Part shown: positions 14,927 to 22,812 of the stretch, piece after piece
Position numbering within the stretch: the first letter of the stretch is position 1
Layout of the letters: each line of letters starts with the position of its first letter
Origin: Alphaproteobacteria bacterium
GTDB lineage: Bacteria > Pseudomonadota > Alphaproteobacteria > Rickettsiales > 21-14-0-20-44-7
NCBI GenBank assembly: GCA_013288575.1
Contig: JABDBO010000003.1
Coordinates: forward strand, 1 to 33,784
Reading direction: 5' to 3'
DNA: 33,784 nucleotides
The notes under the pieces: model-generated
Told to the model about the DNA's origin: nothing
What the model saw: only the letters and a program-made list of their open reading frames with translations
Databases searched by the model: none
Program-made: the position numbers and the translations under genes

Positions 14927-16747
14927 ATGAATAAAATCAAATACATGGACGTGCCTATTATACCGCCAGTCACTATCCCGCCGCCGCAACCTGCCCCGCA
15001 AGCTGCGCTTAATCAAGGTACGCAGAATAATGCGCCACAAGTTCAGCAGCAACAAACTCAAGCCATCAACCAAATTCCTTTGGGGATCACGGTCGGCCAA
15101 GTGGCCGGTAATGACAAAAACGGTAACTTAATCGTGCGCCTTGCTGGCAGTGATCTGGTTCTCTCAAGCCCAATTGCTTTAGCAAAAGATGCGCTGGTGA
15201 CTTTGAAAATTGATAATATCAGCAGCAATTTGGCCGTGCAGCTTTTAAGCGTTGATGGCAAAACTCCAGCTTCGCAGCCGCAAGCTTTATCAAACCAGTT
15301 GCAACAAAATCCACCAAAAGACCAAAACCAGAATTCGCAAAACCAATTCCAGCAAAATCAGAACGGCAGCGTACCGCTGAAACTTGTTTCGATATTAAAT
15401 TCCAACAGCAGCACAAAACCTGCCGAACCACCTGCTCCTCAGCCAAACCAGGCGCAACCCGCGCAGGTTTATAAAACTGATACGGTAACTCTCACCTCGC
15501 CGCAAACCACTGCCGTTAAGGGAATTATCATCACTCTAGCGCCCGAAGCTGTTCAAAATCTAAAAGCGAATCTGCCATTTGATGAAGGTGATTCAGCCAA
15601 ACTTGCCGATTCTATACCTGAAGAAATCAAACCCGGCACGCAAGTAAATGCAAAAATCACCAGCATTGCCCAACCGCCGCAAAATCCAAATCAGCAGGTG
15701 CAAACTGAAAATAAAACCCTTGCCAAGCAAGATTGGATGCAGCCAGAACAACAAGCCCTAAAAGAATCTGCTGATGAGCCAAATGCTCCCCAGGTAAAAT
15801 TGCAAGAACAGGCCGATAATTTCACCCCCACCCTGCGCCCATTATCCAATGGCAATATCCAGATGAATGCGCGGGTGCTTGATGCCAAACCAAATGGCGA
15901 AATGCTGGTCGAAACTAAAATCGGCAAAATTCTAATTAGCAGCAATCCGCAAATTTCTACCGCCGTCAAAGGCGCGATATTAAAACTTGAACTAACAAAT
16001 TTCAGTCCGCCGGAAAAGGCTGATATTGAATTGCCAAGTGGTGATCAACTACCGCCGGCCCAACAGCTCGGCCATGATTGGCCGGCTCTCAAAACTTTAG
16101 CTGAGCGCGCTGACGAACTCGGCATGCCGCAACTTACCAATCAGCTCGCAGGGATTGATTCAGCTTTCGCTGGCCGTTTAGCAGGTTTTATCAATGCTAT
16201 GAAAACCGGCGATCTTAAAGCCTGGCTTGGTGAAAATGCTTATGACCTGCTTGATGATGGTGATTCTGGCAGCAATCTTTTGGCCAAGCTTAGAGGCGAT
16301 ATAAATAACATCCGCGATATTTTCAACCAGCGTGATAATGGCTGGCAAACTATGCTATTCCCTGTTTATGACGGGAACAGTTTATATCAGGCGCGCATGC
16401 ATGTGAAATATCTGCCTGATGAAGAAACCGGCCAGCCGGATAAAGCCAGCGGCACGCGTTTCATTGTTGAAGTTGATACTAGCCATTTCGGTGAAATTCA
16501 GCTTGATGGTTTAGTGCGCGGCAATATGACAGCCAAACATTTTGATTTAATGGTGCGCACACATAAGAATTTAGAGCTTAATATCCAGGATGATATTCGC
16601 AATATTTTCAGTTCAGCTGGTGAAATTACCGGCTTCCATGGTGATATTGAATTTTCAACCATGAAGGAATTCCCGGTAAATTTGTTTGATAAAATGGTCA
16701 ATAGCTCGCTCGCCAAAAAAATCGACCATAAAGGAATCGAGGCTTAA
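14927..16747 (+). CDS. FliK-like flagellar hook-length control protein (probable)
   Basis: 606 residues. The N-terminal two thirds are low in complexity and rich in Pro, Gln and Asn (IPPVTIPPPQPAPQ, QNQNSQNQFQQNQNG), fitting the extended ruler region of FliK. The last 140 residues are compact: NGWQTMLFPVYDGNSLYQA, FIVEVDTSHFGEIQLDGLV, then HFDLMVRTHKNLELNIQDDI. This looks like the Flg_hook C-terminal domain that interacts with FlhB to switch export substrate. There is no signal peptide, as expected for a protein exported by the flagellar apparatus. Its place between flhG and fliI/fliJ supports the role; FliK proteins are poorly conserved, so I stop at probable. The start could be ATG 14927 or ATG 14945; neither has a strong Shine-Dalgarno. 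Confidence 0.68.
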   Translation: MNKIKYMDVPIIPPVTIPPPQPAPQAALNQGTQNNAPQVQQQQTQAINQIPLGITVGQVAGNDKNGNLIVRLAGSDLVLSSPIALAKDALVTLKIDNISSNLAVQLLSVDGKTPASQPQALSNQLQQNPPKDQNQNSQNQFQQNQNGSVPLKLVSILNSNSSTKPAEPPAPQPNQAQPAQVYKTDTVTLTSPQTTAVKGIIITLAPEAVQNLKANLPFDEGDSAKLADSIPEEIKPGTQVNAKITSIAQPPQNPNQQVQTENKTLAKQDWMQPEQQALKESADEPNAPQVKLQEQADNFTPTLRPLSNGNIQMNARVLDAKPNGEMLVETKIGKILISSNPQISTAVKGAILKLELTNFSPPEKADIELPSGDQLPPAQQLGHDWPALKTLAERADELGMPQLTNQLAGIDSAFAGRLAGFINAMKTGDLKAWLGENAYDLLDDGDSGSNLLAKLRGDINNIRDIFNQRDNGWQTMLFPVYDGNSLYQARMHVKYLPDEETGQPDKASGTRFIVEVDTSHFGEIQLDGLVRGNMTAKHFDLMVRTHKNLELNIQDDIRNIFSSAGEITGFHGDIEFSTMKEFPVNLFDKMVNSSLAKKIDHKGIEA

Positions 16748-16756
16748 ATTTTCGAA

Positions 16757-17470
16757 CTACTGCAGCGCCATCATATAATAAAATTGCCCATATACCGAGC
16801 GCGAATCAGTGCAAGGGTAAACCGCCAAATCACCATCGCTGCAATAACCAACCTGGCCGGCAGAATTTGCCAAACCTATTGAACTTCCAACAAACGGCAC
16901 AGAACCAAGCTTGGCCTCAAGCGCTAGTTCGGTGATTGGCATTACCTCAACCATCAGCGAAAAATTCCACGTTCCGCCCACATAATAAGAATCTATTCCC
17001 GGTTTAGAGCCCAAAACTGCAGTAGCTGGGCCTTCTATTTCAGTATAAGGTTCAACAACGCCGGGAATATCTGCAATATTATCAGAATGCGGGCCACCGC
17101 AGGCAGTTGCCGGCGAATACGGAACATAATTACCCGTAATCATGCCAGCTTCCACAAGATGCGCAAATACCTGCTGGTTTTCGGAATTGCTAAGTAAGCC
17201 GTTACACTGCGAACTACTTCCTCCCCCGCCAAGATCTAACTGTTCATCATTATTGCCAGGAGGGATGAAGTTGGAACTATCACCGGGATATTTTTTATAA
17301 TTCAGCCTAAAGTTATTTATCGCAACTTCATATTGCTGCAAATTTCTTATTATTTGCTGGGTCTTGGCTGTGCTTATCATACTTTGCGCAACTAATATGC
17401 CGCCGATAAGCAAGCCAATAATAACCAGCACAATAGAAAGTTCCACTAATGTGAAACCTTTACTGCGCAT
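16757..17470 (-). CDS. Type IV pilin-like / pseudopilin protein
   Basis: 237 residues. The N terminus is a class III signal: MRSKG then FTLVELSIVLVIIGLLIGGI, with prepilin peptidase cleavage expected between Gly5 and Phe6 and Glu at mature position 5. The extended helix continues (QQIIRNLQQYEVAINNFRLN) and is followed by KYPGDSSNF and a Gly/Ser/Cys-rich head. Such proteins build type IV pili or type II secretion pseudopili. Surprisingly, the start overlaps the fliJ stop by 11 bases, with GAGGAAAG just before the ATG, so it is translated from the fliI-fliJ transcript. It converges on the FliK-like gene with 9 bases between stops. No pilus assembly genes are in this window. Confidence 0.85.
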   Translation of the reverse strand: MRSKGFTLVELSIVLVIIGLLIGGILVAQSMISTAKTQQIIRNLQQYEVAINNFRLNYKKYPGDSSNFIPPGNNDEQLDLGGGGSSSQCNGLLSNSENQQVFAHLVEAGMITGNYVPYSPATACGGPHSDNIADIPGVVEPYTEIEGPATAVLGSKPGIDSYYVGGTWNFSLMVEVMPITELALEAKLGSVPFVGSSIGLANSAGQVGYCSDGDLAVYPCTDSRSVYGQFYYMMALQ

Positions 17471-17879
17471 CTTTCCTCACGAAACCGCGAAGCGCTACCT
17501 CATTCATCATTATGGTTTCGCGTCTTTGCGTTTCGCCACGTTCGGCCGCTAGGCGCTGATCGAGCGCAATTTCAAATTTTTTGAGTTCGCTAAATGCATC
17601 AAGCAATTCATCGCGTTTTTTATCAATTGCAACTTGCAACATTTCAATATTTTTAAGCAATGCCCGTTGCCGCTCAATTGTCTTTTTCGCAAATGCCGCA
17701 AACGCACTAGCACATTCCGGAAAGTTGGTTGCCGCAGTTGCTTCTAGTTCCAACTGCACGCCAAGTTCATGGTGTTCATCTTTTAAAATCCGCTGGCGCT
17801 CTTCTATTTGCGTCAGCTCTTTCTTGAGCTTATCGGCCTCATCTTTTTTCAGGCGAATCAATGTGCGCAATGTTTTCAT
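17460..17879 (-). CDS. fliJ: FliJ-like flagellar export chaperone
   Basis: 139 residues, almost wholly coiled-coil (RLKKDEADKLKKELTQIEER, later LLKNIEMLQVAIDKKRDEL), the length and character of FliJ. FliJ sits in the centre of the FliI hexamer, links it to the export gate and recycles chaperones. The ATG comes directly after the fliI stop (TAGATG), with GGAGG inside the end of fliI serving as Shine-Dalgarno. Sequence conservation in FliJ is low, so position next to fliI carries much of the call. The 3' end overlaps the pseudopilin start. Confidence 0.8.
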   Translation of the reverse strand: MKTLRTLIRLKKDEADKLKKELTQIEERQRILKDEHHELGVQLELEATAATNFPECASAFAAFAKKTIERQRALLKNIEMLQVAIDKKRDELLDAFSELKKFEIALDQRLAAERGETQRRETIMMNEVALRGFVRKDAQ

Positions 17880-19205
17880 CTACGCCTCCGCCGGTTGCTC
17901 AGCTAAAATTTCCCCTAACCTCTTATATCCTTCCACCAATGTCGTATGATCGCGTGGAGTTTGCGATAAAAATTCTTCGATTTTCGGGTTCAACCGAATC
18001 GCCTCATCAACCGCCGGATCACTGCCTTTGCGATATGCGCCTAAACGAATCATCTCCGCCATATCATCATAAGTGGATAAAATATTCCGTGCTTTATTTA
18101 CAATCTTGTTTTCTTCATCAGTATTACATTGCGGCATCATCCGTGAAACGGATTTCAAAACATTCACCGCCGGATATCTTCCGCGCTCGGCGATTTTTCT
18201 TTCCAACACAATATGCCCATCTAAAATACCGCGCACCGCATCGGCTACCGGTTCATCATGGTCACCGCCATCAACCAAAACCGAAAATAGTCCGGTAATC
18301 GAACCTTCACCAACTCCCGGCCCGGCCCGTTCTAGCAACCTTGGCAGCTCAGCAAAAACAGTTGGCGTATAACCTTTTGATGTCGGCGGCTCACCGGCTG
18401 ATAAACCAATCTCACGCTGCGCCATCGCAAAACGCGTGACTGAATCCATCATGCACAAAACTTTTTTCTCACGGTCACGGAAATATTCGGCTACTGCCAT
18501 CGTCACAAACGCCGCATATTTACGCATCAGTGCGCTTTCATCAGAAGTTGCCACAATAACCACCGAGCGTTTCAAACCTTCTTCACCCAAATATTCCTCA
18601 ATAAATTCCTGCACCTCACGGCCACGTTCACCGATCAAACCGATCACGTTGATATCCGCCGAAGAGTAACGCGCAATCATCGACATGGTCATAGATTTAC
18701 CCACACCCGATCCGGCGAAAATACCAATACGCTGGCCGCTGCACAAAGTTGTAAATGTGTTTAAAACCCTAACGCCTAAATCAATTTTCCCGCCCACTCT
18801 TTTGCGCTTATTAGCCGGTGGCGGCGAAGCTTTTAGCGGGTAGCTATCCAACCCCAAAGGTAATGGCCCCTTATCATCAATCGGCTCGCCAAAAGCATTT
18901 ACTACCCGGCCCAGCCACTCATCACATGGGTGAATTGCGCTTTCCGCATCAGCCAGTTCCACTTTTGAACCAACACCCACACCTTCTACCGGGGTAAACG
19001 GCATCATTAAGGCTTTTTCTTCTTCAAATCCAACAACTTCGCAGGTAATCGGCTTGCCGACACGCGGATAAACCTTGCAGCGGCTGCCAATGCTCATGAA
19101 TTTCTCCAAACCGACGCACTCAACCAGTAGCCCGGAAATCTTACTAACCTTGCCGTAATACTGCACCGAATCTAGGCGATTGATTTCCCTAACTAAATGA
19201 TCCAT
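17880..19205 (-). CDS. fliI: Flagellum-specific ATPase FliI
   Basis: 441 residues, standard length. It energises the flagellar type III export apparatus. The F1-beta-like core is clear: Walker A GIFAGSGVGKS at residues 161-171, GLIGERGREVQEFIEEYLG, Walker B in VLCMMDSVTRFAMAQREIGL, then GEPPTSKGYTPTVFAELPRL and a C-terminal HTTLVEGYKRLGEIL. The family SITGLFSVLVDGGDHDEPVA signature distinguishes it from F1 ATPase. It leads a tight operon fliI-fliJ-pseudopilin and is divergent from ctrA, sharing a 230-bp control region. In Caulobacter many flagellar genes are under CtrA, so co-regulation is plausible. Confidence 0.97.
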   Translation of the reverse strand: MDHLVREINRLDSVQYYGKVSKISGLLVECVGLEKFMSIGSRCKVYPRVGKPITCEVVGFEEEKALMMPFTPVEGVGVGSKVELADAESAIHPCDEWLGRVVNAFGEPIDDKGPLPLGLDSYPLKASPPPANKRKRVGGKIDLGVRVLNTFTTLCSGQRIGIFAGSGVGKSMTMSMIARYSSADINVIGLIGERGREVQEFIEEYLGEEGLKRSVVIVATSDESALMRKYAAFVTMAVAEYFRDREKKVLCMMDSVTRFAMAQREIGLSAGEPPTSKGYTPTVFAELPRLLERAGPGVGEGSITGLFSVLVDGGDHDEPVADAVRGILDGHIVLERKIAERGRYPAVNVLKSVSRMMPQCNTDEENKIVNKARNILSTYDDMAEMIRLGAYRKGSDPAVDEAIRLNPKIEEFLSQTPRDHTTLVEGYKRLGEILAEQPAEA

Positions 19206-19435
19206 TTACAGATAAATCCCCTAATTTGTTCCTTGTAAATCACCCCTGTGACAACAAAACCCCAAGTTGTAAGAAATTTACCTAATTTCTCAAAGCAGGG
19301 AAGATTTTTCCCTTGCCTTCGTATATCTTGGCTATAAAAGTTTAATATAAAGTAAAGATTGTTATTGAATTCCAACAAAATATAAGTTAACTTAATAATT
19401 AAGAAATATTGCAGTTTCATTAAAGGAGAAGAGCA
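19206..19435. promoter_or_regulatory. Divergent control region between fliI and ctrA
   Basis: 230 AT-rich bases with no coding sequence. Close to ctrA are three TTAA half-sites at 19387-19390, 19392-19395 and 19399-19402; the outer two are 8 bases apart. The classical CtrA box is TTAA-N7-TTAA, so this is a near match only. Another, TTAA-N7-TAAA, starts around 19343. A strong Shine-Dalgarno (AAAGGAGAAG) precedes the ctrA ATG. TATAAAAG near 19334 could be a -10-like element, but I cannot pair it with a convincing -35. Confidence 0.5.
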
Positions 19436-20155
19436 ATGCGTGTATTACTAGTAGAAGATGATGCATCAACCGCCCGTTCGATAGAATTGGCCTTAGCTTC
19501 TGAAGGTATCGTTTGCGATACTGCTGACCTCGGCGAAGAAGGGCTAGAGATCGGAAAAATATACGATTATGACATCATCATCCTTGATTTAATGCTCCCT
19601 GACCTTGACGGTTACGAAGTTCTCCGCCGCCTCCGCGCTGCAAAAATTAAAACTCCAATTTTAATCCTTTCCGGCCTCTCTGCTCCTGACCAAAAAATTA
19701 AAGGTCTTGGCTTTGGCGCTGATGATTATCTCACTAAACCTTTCAACAAAGGCGAGCTCATTGCCCGTATCCAGGCAATTGTACGCCGCAGCAAAGGCCA
19801 CTCAGAATCAATCATCCGCACTGGCAAACTCTCTGTTAACCTCGACACTCGCAGCGTTGAAATTGAATCTAAACCAGTTCACCTGACTTCTAAAGAATAT
19901 GGCATCTTGGAACTTCTTTCTTTACGCAAAGGCTCAACCCTTACTAAAGAAATGTTCTTAAACCACCTTTACGGCGGCATTGATGAACCAGAACTCAAAA
20001 TCATCGACGTATTCGTCTGCAAACTCCGCAAAAAACTGGCTGATGAAGCTGGTGGCGAAAACTACATCGAAACCGTTTGGGGCCGTGGCTATGTGTTGAA
20101 AGACCCAGCTCGCGCCGGTGCTGATGCTAGCGCAGAAGAACTCGCAAACGCGTAG
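19436..20155 (+). CDS. ctrA: Cell-cycle response regulator CtrA
   Basis: 239 residues. The receiver domain opens [20 protein letters not shown], with the phosphoacceptor Asp51 in [20 protein letters not shown] and the switch region ILILSGL and DYLTKPF. The OmpR-type winged helix carries the CtrA signature [20 protein letters not shown] followed by [20 protein letters not shown] and ends [15 protein letters not shown]. CtrA is phosphorylated by the CckA-ChpT relay and controls replication initiation, division, flagella and pili in alphaproteobacteria. The tail after the DNA-binding domain ([17 protein letters not shown]) ends in small residues; Caulobacter CtrA ends in Ala-Ala for ClpXP decay, and here the end is Asn-Ala, so the degron may differ. 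Transcription ends at a strong terminator. Confidence 0.97.
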   Translation: MRVLLVEDDASTARSIELALASEGIVCDTADLGEEGLEIGKIYDYDIIILDLMLPDLDGYEVLRRLRAAKIKTPILILSGLSAPDQKIKGLGFGADDYLTKPFNKGELIARIQAIVRRSKGHSESIIRTGKLSVNLDTRSVEIESKPVHLTSKEYGILELLSLRKGSTLTKEMFLNHLYGGIDEPELKIIDVFVCKLRKKLADEAGGENYIETVWGRGYVLKDPARAGADASAEELANA

Positions 20156-20178
20156 GGATATTTCAAATAAATAATCTA

Positions 20179-20211
20179 AGGCCGCTCCGAGAAATTGGGC
20201 GGCCTTTTTTT
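20179..20211 (+). terminator. Rho-independent terminator of ctrA
   Basis: AGGCCGC pairs perfectly with GCGGCCT around a 13-base loop, followed by a run of seven T. It lies 24 bases past the ctrA stop and just before the next gene's ATG, so that gene needs its own promoter or read-through. Confidence 0.9.
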
Positions 20212-20221
20212 AAAGGTTTAT

Positions 20222-20761
20222 ATGCAATCGGATGATATTGAAATAGATAGACAGGACGAAAAACATAAAGAACTCTTCAAAAAAGCTCTTAATTATGAGA
20301 TGCGGTTCTTTTTACCAGCACTGGCAGTAGTTATATTATGCGGCGCTTTCGAAATTTTCAGCTGCGGCACCAGTTGCGTTGCCACTACAGAAAAACTTCG
20401 CTTAGCCATATATGCTTGCAGTTTCTGCGGGATAATTATTCTATACATGCTCTATGAAAGCCTCTCTTTAAGCTCAAAATACCAAGCGACAATCGGCATG
20501 CGCAAAGCCGGAATTTACGCCACCCGCCAAGATAAAACCAAACATAGTTTCTTAAGCGCCATAGCAATTTACCTGCCGATATTGTTATTTGCTTTCATCA
20601 TGATTCTCTTAGACGAAGCAAAACCATGGATTAAGCATTTGCTAAGTAATATAGGATATGAGTTATTTACTATCGGCACGCCAATTATGTTGATGAGTTT
20701 GATGCTGTATTTTGTCCGAAAAGTCAGAAACAGCCGCCGTTATTTTATCGGCCACAAATAA
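20222..20761 (+). CDS. RDD-like integral membrane protein
   Basis: 179 residues from ATG 20222. There are about four membrane segments (FFLPALAVVILCGAF, LAIYACSFCGIIILYMLY, AIAIYLPILLFAFIMIL and TIGTPIMLMSLMLYFV). Between the second and third is SSKYQATIGMRKAGIYATRQ, which resembles the QxxTxGKRxxGI motif of RDD proteins and matches the same place in the next gene (SKWQATPGKRIIGIYISMRN). The two therefore look like distant relatives in tandem, 39 bases apart. RDD proteins are of poorly defined function; some are ion exchangers. An upstream TTG in the frame lies within the ctrA terminator and is unlikely to be used. Confidence 0.65.
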   Translation: MQSDDIEIDRQDEKHKELFKKALNYEMRFFLPALAVVILCGAFEIFSCGTSCVATTEKLRLAIYACSFCGIIILYMLYESLSLSSKYQATIGMRKAGIYATRQDKTKHSFLSAIAIYLPILLFAFIMILLDEAKPWIKHLLSNIGYELFTIGTPIMLMSLMLYFVRKVRNSRRYFIGHK

Positions 20762-20800
20762 ACCGCTTTGCTTTTCGTTTAAAAGCAATAATCTACGCCC

Positions 20801-21418
20801 ATGCAACCAACTTCCCAATACGCCACATTTTTCCAGCGCCTGCTCGCCCATATTATTGATACAGTACTGGTCGGCACGCCGGTGATTGCCCTTGTATTTT
20901 ATATATTAGTGCCGATGTTTCTTAATTTCCCCGTCATTCAGGCCGCAAAAGATAAGGAAGTTGAACTTGCCATCGAGCTTTATACCAGCCAGGTTTATAT
21001 CGCACTGCTAAGTGCGATATGCATGGCTTTCGTCTTAACAATTTTTGCCATTTCCAAATGGCAGGCTACTCCGGGAAAACGTATAATCGGCATTTATATT
21101 TCAATGCGAAATGGCGCAAAACCGCAATTTCGCGCGGCTTTCGGCCGGTTTATTTCACTGCCGCTTTTTTTACTTTTACTGCAATTTTTTGAACGCCGCG
21201 AAACTTATCAAAAGCTAAGCGACTTAAAAACTCCTGGCCGTGCAATTACTAATATAGAGCAATTGGAACAATATCTTAACGGCCCGGTTACTGCGCTTAC
21301 CACGCTTATTATATTAGTGGTAATTTCGTTCTGGTATTTGAAAATTGTTTTCTCAAGCGAACATACGGCAGTGCATGACACACTTTTTGAAACCCGGGTG
21401 CTCCAGGGCAAGAAATAA
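20801..21418 (+). CDS. RDD family membrane protein
   Basis: 205 residues. It opens with a typical RDD motif, FFQRLLAHIIDTVLVGTPVI, where Arg and Asp lie at the start of the first membrane helix. A second membrane helix (ALLSAICMAFVLTIFAI) is followed by SKWQATPGKRIIGIYI, the family's second signature. A further hydrophobic stretch (FISLPLFLLLLQFF) and a last helix (TALTTLIILVVISFWYLKIV) precede EHTAVHDTLFETRVL, where the usual third RDD aspartate (HD) sits. The gene follows a related gene and precedes metC by 48 bases. The family's function is mostly unknown; transport or ion exchange has been shown for a few members. Confidence 0.85.
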   Translation: MQPTSQYATFFQRLLAHIIDTVLVGTPVIALVFYILVPMFLNFPVIQAAKDKEVELAIELYTSQVYIALLSAICMAFVLTIFAISKWQATPGKRIIGIYISMRNGAKPQFRAAFGRFISLPLFLLLLQFFERRETYQKLSDLKTPGRAITNIEQLEQYLNGPVTALTTLIILVVISFWYLKIVFSSEHTAVHDTLFETRVLQGKK

Positions 21419-21466
21419 CTGATAATCTGATGGAAAATTCCTGCGCTCATCTATATAATCCGCCCC

Positions 21467-22648
21467 ATGTCCAAAAATAAAAACCATAATCCAGAAACTA
21501 CAGTTGTTCACTCTGGCCGCGAACCGGAGAAGAATTTTGGCGTCGTTAATCCGCCGGTTTACCATGCTTCGACCATTTTATTTGAAACTTTCCAAGACTT
21601 CAAAAAAGCCGAAGAAGGCCGTTTGGAACGCGCCGCTTATGGACGCCACGGCACACAAAGTTACCGCCTGTTTGAAGAATCACTCTGCGCAATTATCGGC
21701 AGCGAAAAGTGCCTCATCACCAATTCTGGCCTAAACGCAATTGCCATTACACTCACCGCCCTGCTCACGCCCGGCGACCATATTCTAATTGTTGATTCGA
21801 CCTATTCACCCACCCGCTTTTTTGCTGACCAGGAACTCAAACGTTTCGGCGTTGAAGTTGAATATTATGCACCGGGAATTGGCGCAGGAATTTCAAAACT
21901 CATCAAGAAAAACACCAAGGTAATTTATTGCGAAAGCCCCGGTTCACTGACGTTTGAAGTGGAAGATATTCCGGCAATCGTGAAATGCGCGCATGAAAAA
22001 AATGCGCTGGTCGTGCTTGATAACACCTGGGCAACACCACTGTTTTTTGATGCGGTAAAACACGGGGTTGATATTTCAATTCACTCCGCCACCAAATATA
22101 TCGGCGGCCATTCGGATTTGATGATGGGCATAATTTCGTGCAGCGAAAAATTATTTCCAACCTTAAAACGCAGCTATAAAAACTTCGGCATAATTTCCGG
22201 GCCGGATGATATTTATCTCGCGCAACGCGGCCTTCGCACTTTGCCAACACGTTTAAAAGCGCATGAAAAAGCTGCGCTTGATATTGCCCATTGGCTAAAA
22301 AACCAGCCGCAAATTGCGCGCGTTTTGCACCCAGCTTTGCCTGATTGCCCAGGCCATGAATTATGGAAACGTGATTTTACCGGCTCATCTGGCCTATTCA
22401 GTTTTGTGCTGAAAAAGCATTTGGATGAAGCAACTCTTGGCAAATTCCTCGATAATTTGCAGCTCTTCAAAATGGGTTATTCATGGGGCGGTTTTGAAAG
22501 CCTCATCATCCCAGTCTGGGCTGAAAAAATCCGCAGCGTTGAGAAATTTAAACCTGAAGGCACCGCCTTCCGCGTTTCAATCGGCTTGGAAAATGTGGAT
22601 GATTTAAAGGCAGATTTAGCTAACGGCTTGAGCGCACTAAAAAATTAA
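21467..22648 (+). CDS. metC: Cystathionine beta-lyase
   Basis: 393 residues of the Cys/Met-metabolism PLP enzyme family (gamma family, fold type I). It has AYGRHGTQSYRLFEESLCAI, SGLNAIAITLTALLTPGDH, the PLP-binding DNTWATPLFFDAVKHGVD and the Schiff-base lysine Lys210 in SIHSATKYIGGHSDLM. FKMGYSWGGFESLIIP near the C terminus is typical of MetC as opposed to MetB or MetZ. MetC cleaves cystathionine to homocysteine, pyruvate and ammonia in methionine synthesis, or can degrade cysteine. It appears to be a single transcription unit; no methionine-type riboswitch is visible upstream. Confidence 0.93.
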   Translation: MSKNKNHNPETTVVHSGREPEKNFGVVNPPVYHASTILFETFQDFKKAEEGRLERAAYGRHGTQSYRLFEESLCAIIGSEKCLITNSGLNAIAITLTALLTPGDHILIVDSTYSPTRFFADQELKRFGVEVEYYAPGIGAGISKLIKKNTKVIYCESPGSLTFEVEDIPAIVKCAHEKNALVVLDNTWATPLFFDAVKHGVDISIHSATKYIGGHSDLMMGIISCSEKLFPTLKRSYKNFGIISGPDDIYLAQRGLRTLPTRLKAHEKAALDIAHWLKNQPQIARVLHPALPDCPGHELWKRDFTGSSGLFSFVLKKHLDEATLGKFLDNLQLFKMGYSWGGFESLIIPVWAEKIRSVEKFKPEGTAFRVSIGLENVDDLKADLANGLSALKN

Positions 22649-22812
22649 TTTCCTATTAGCAATATACTATATATGCGAACCAGCCGGAAAATTCCCACTA
22701 GATGTTGCATAATTGCACTCTATTTCGAATTCTAAATAAATCTCACTAAAAAGGTTTGAAGTTACCTCTGACCTCTTGCAAAAGAGAGGCGAAATTTAGT
22801 TTAATTGGAAAC

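Noticed and set aside
20195-20221. TTG start for the first RDD-like protein
   Set aside because: It lies within the stem and T-run of the ctrA terminator; ATG 20222 gives a better N terminus.
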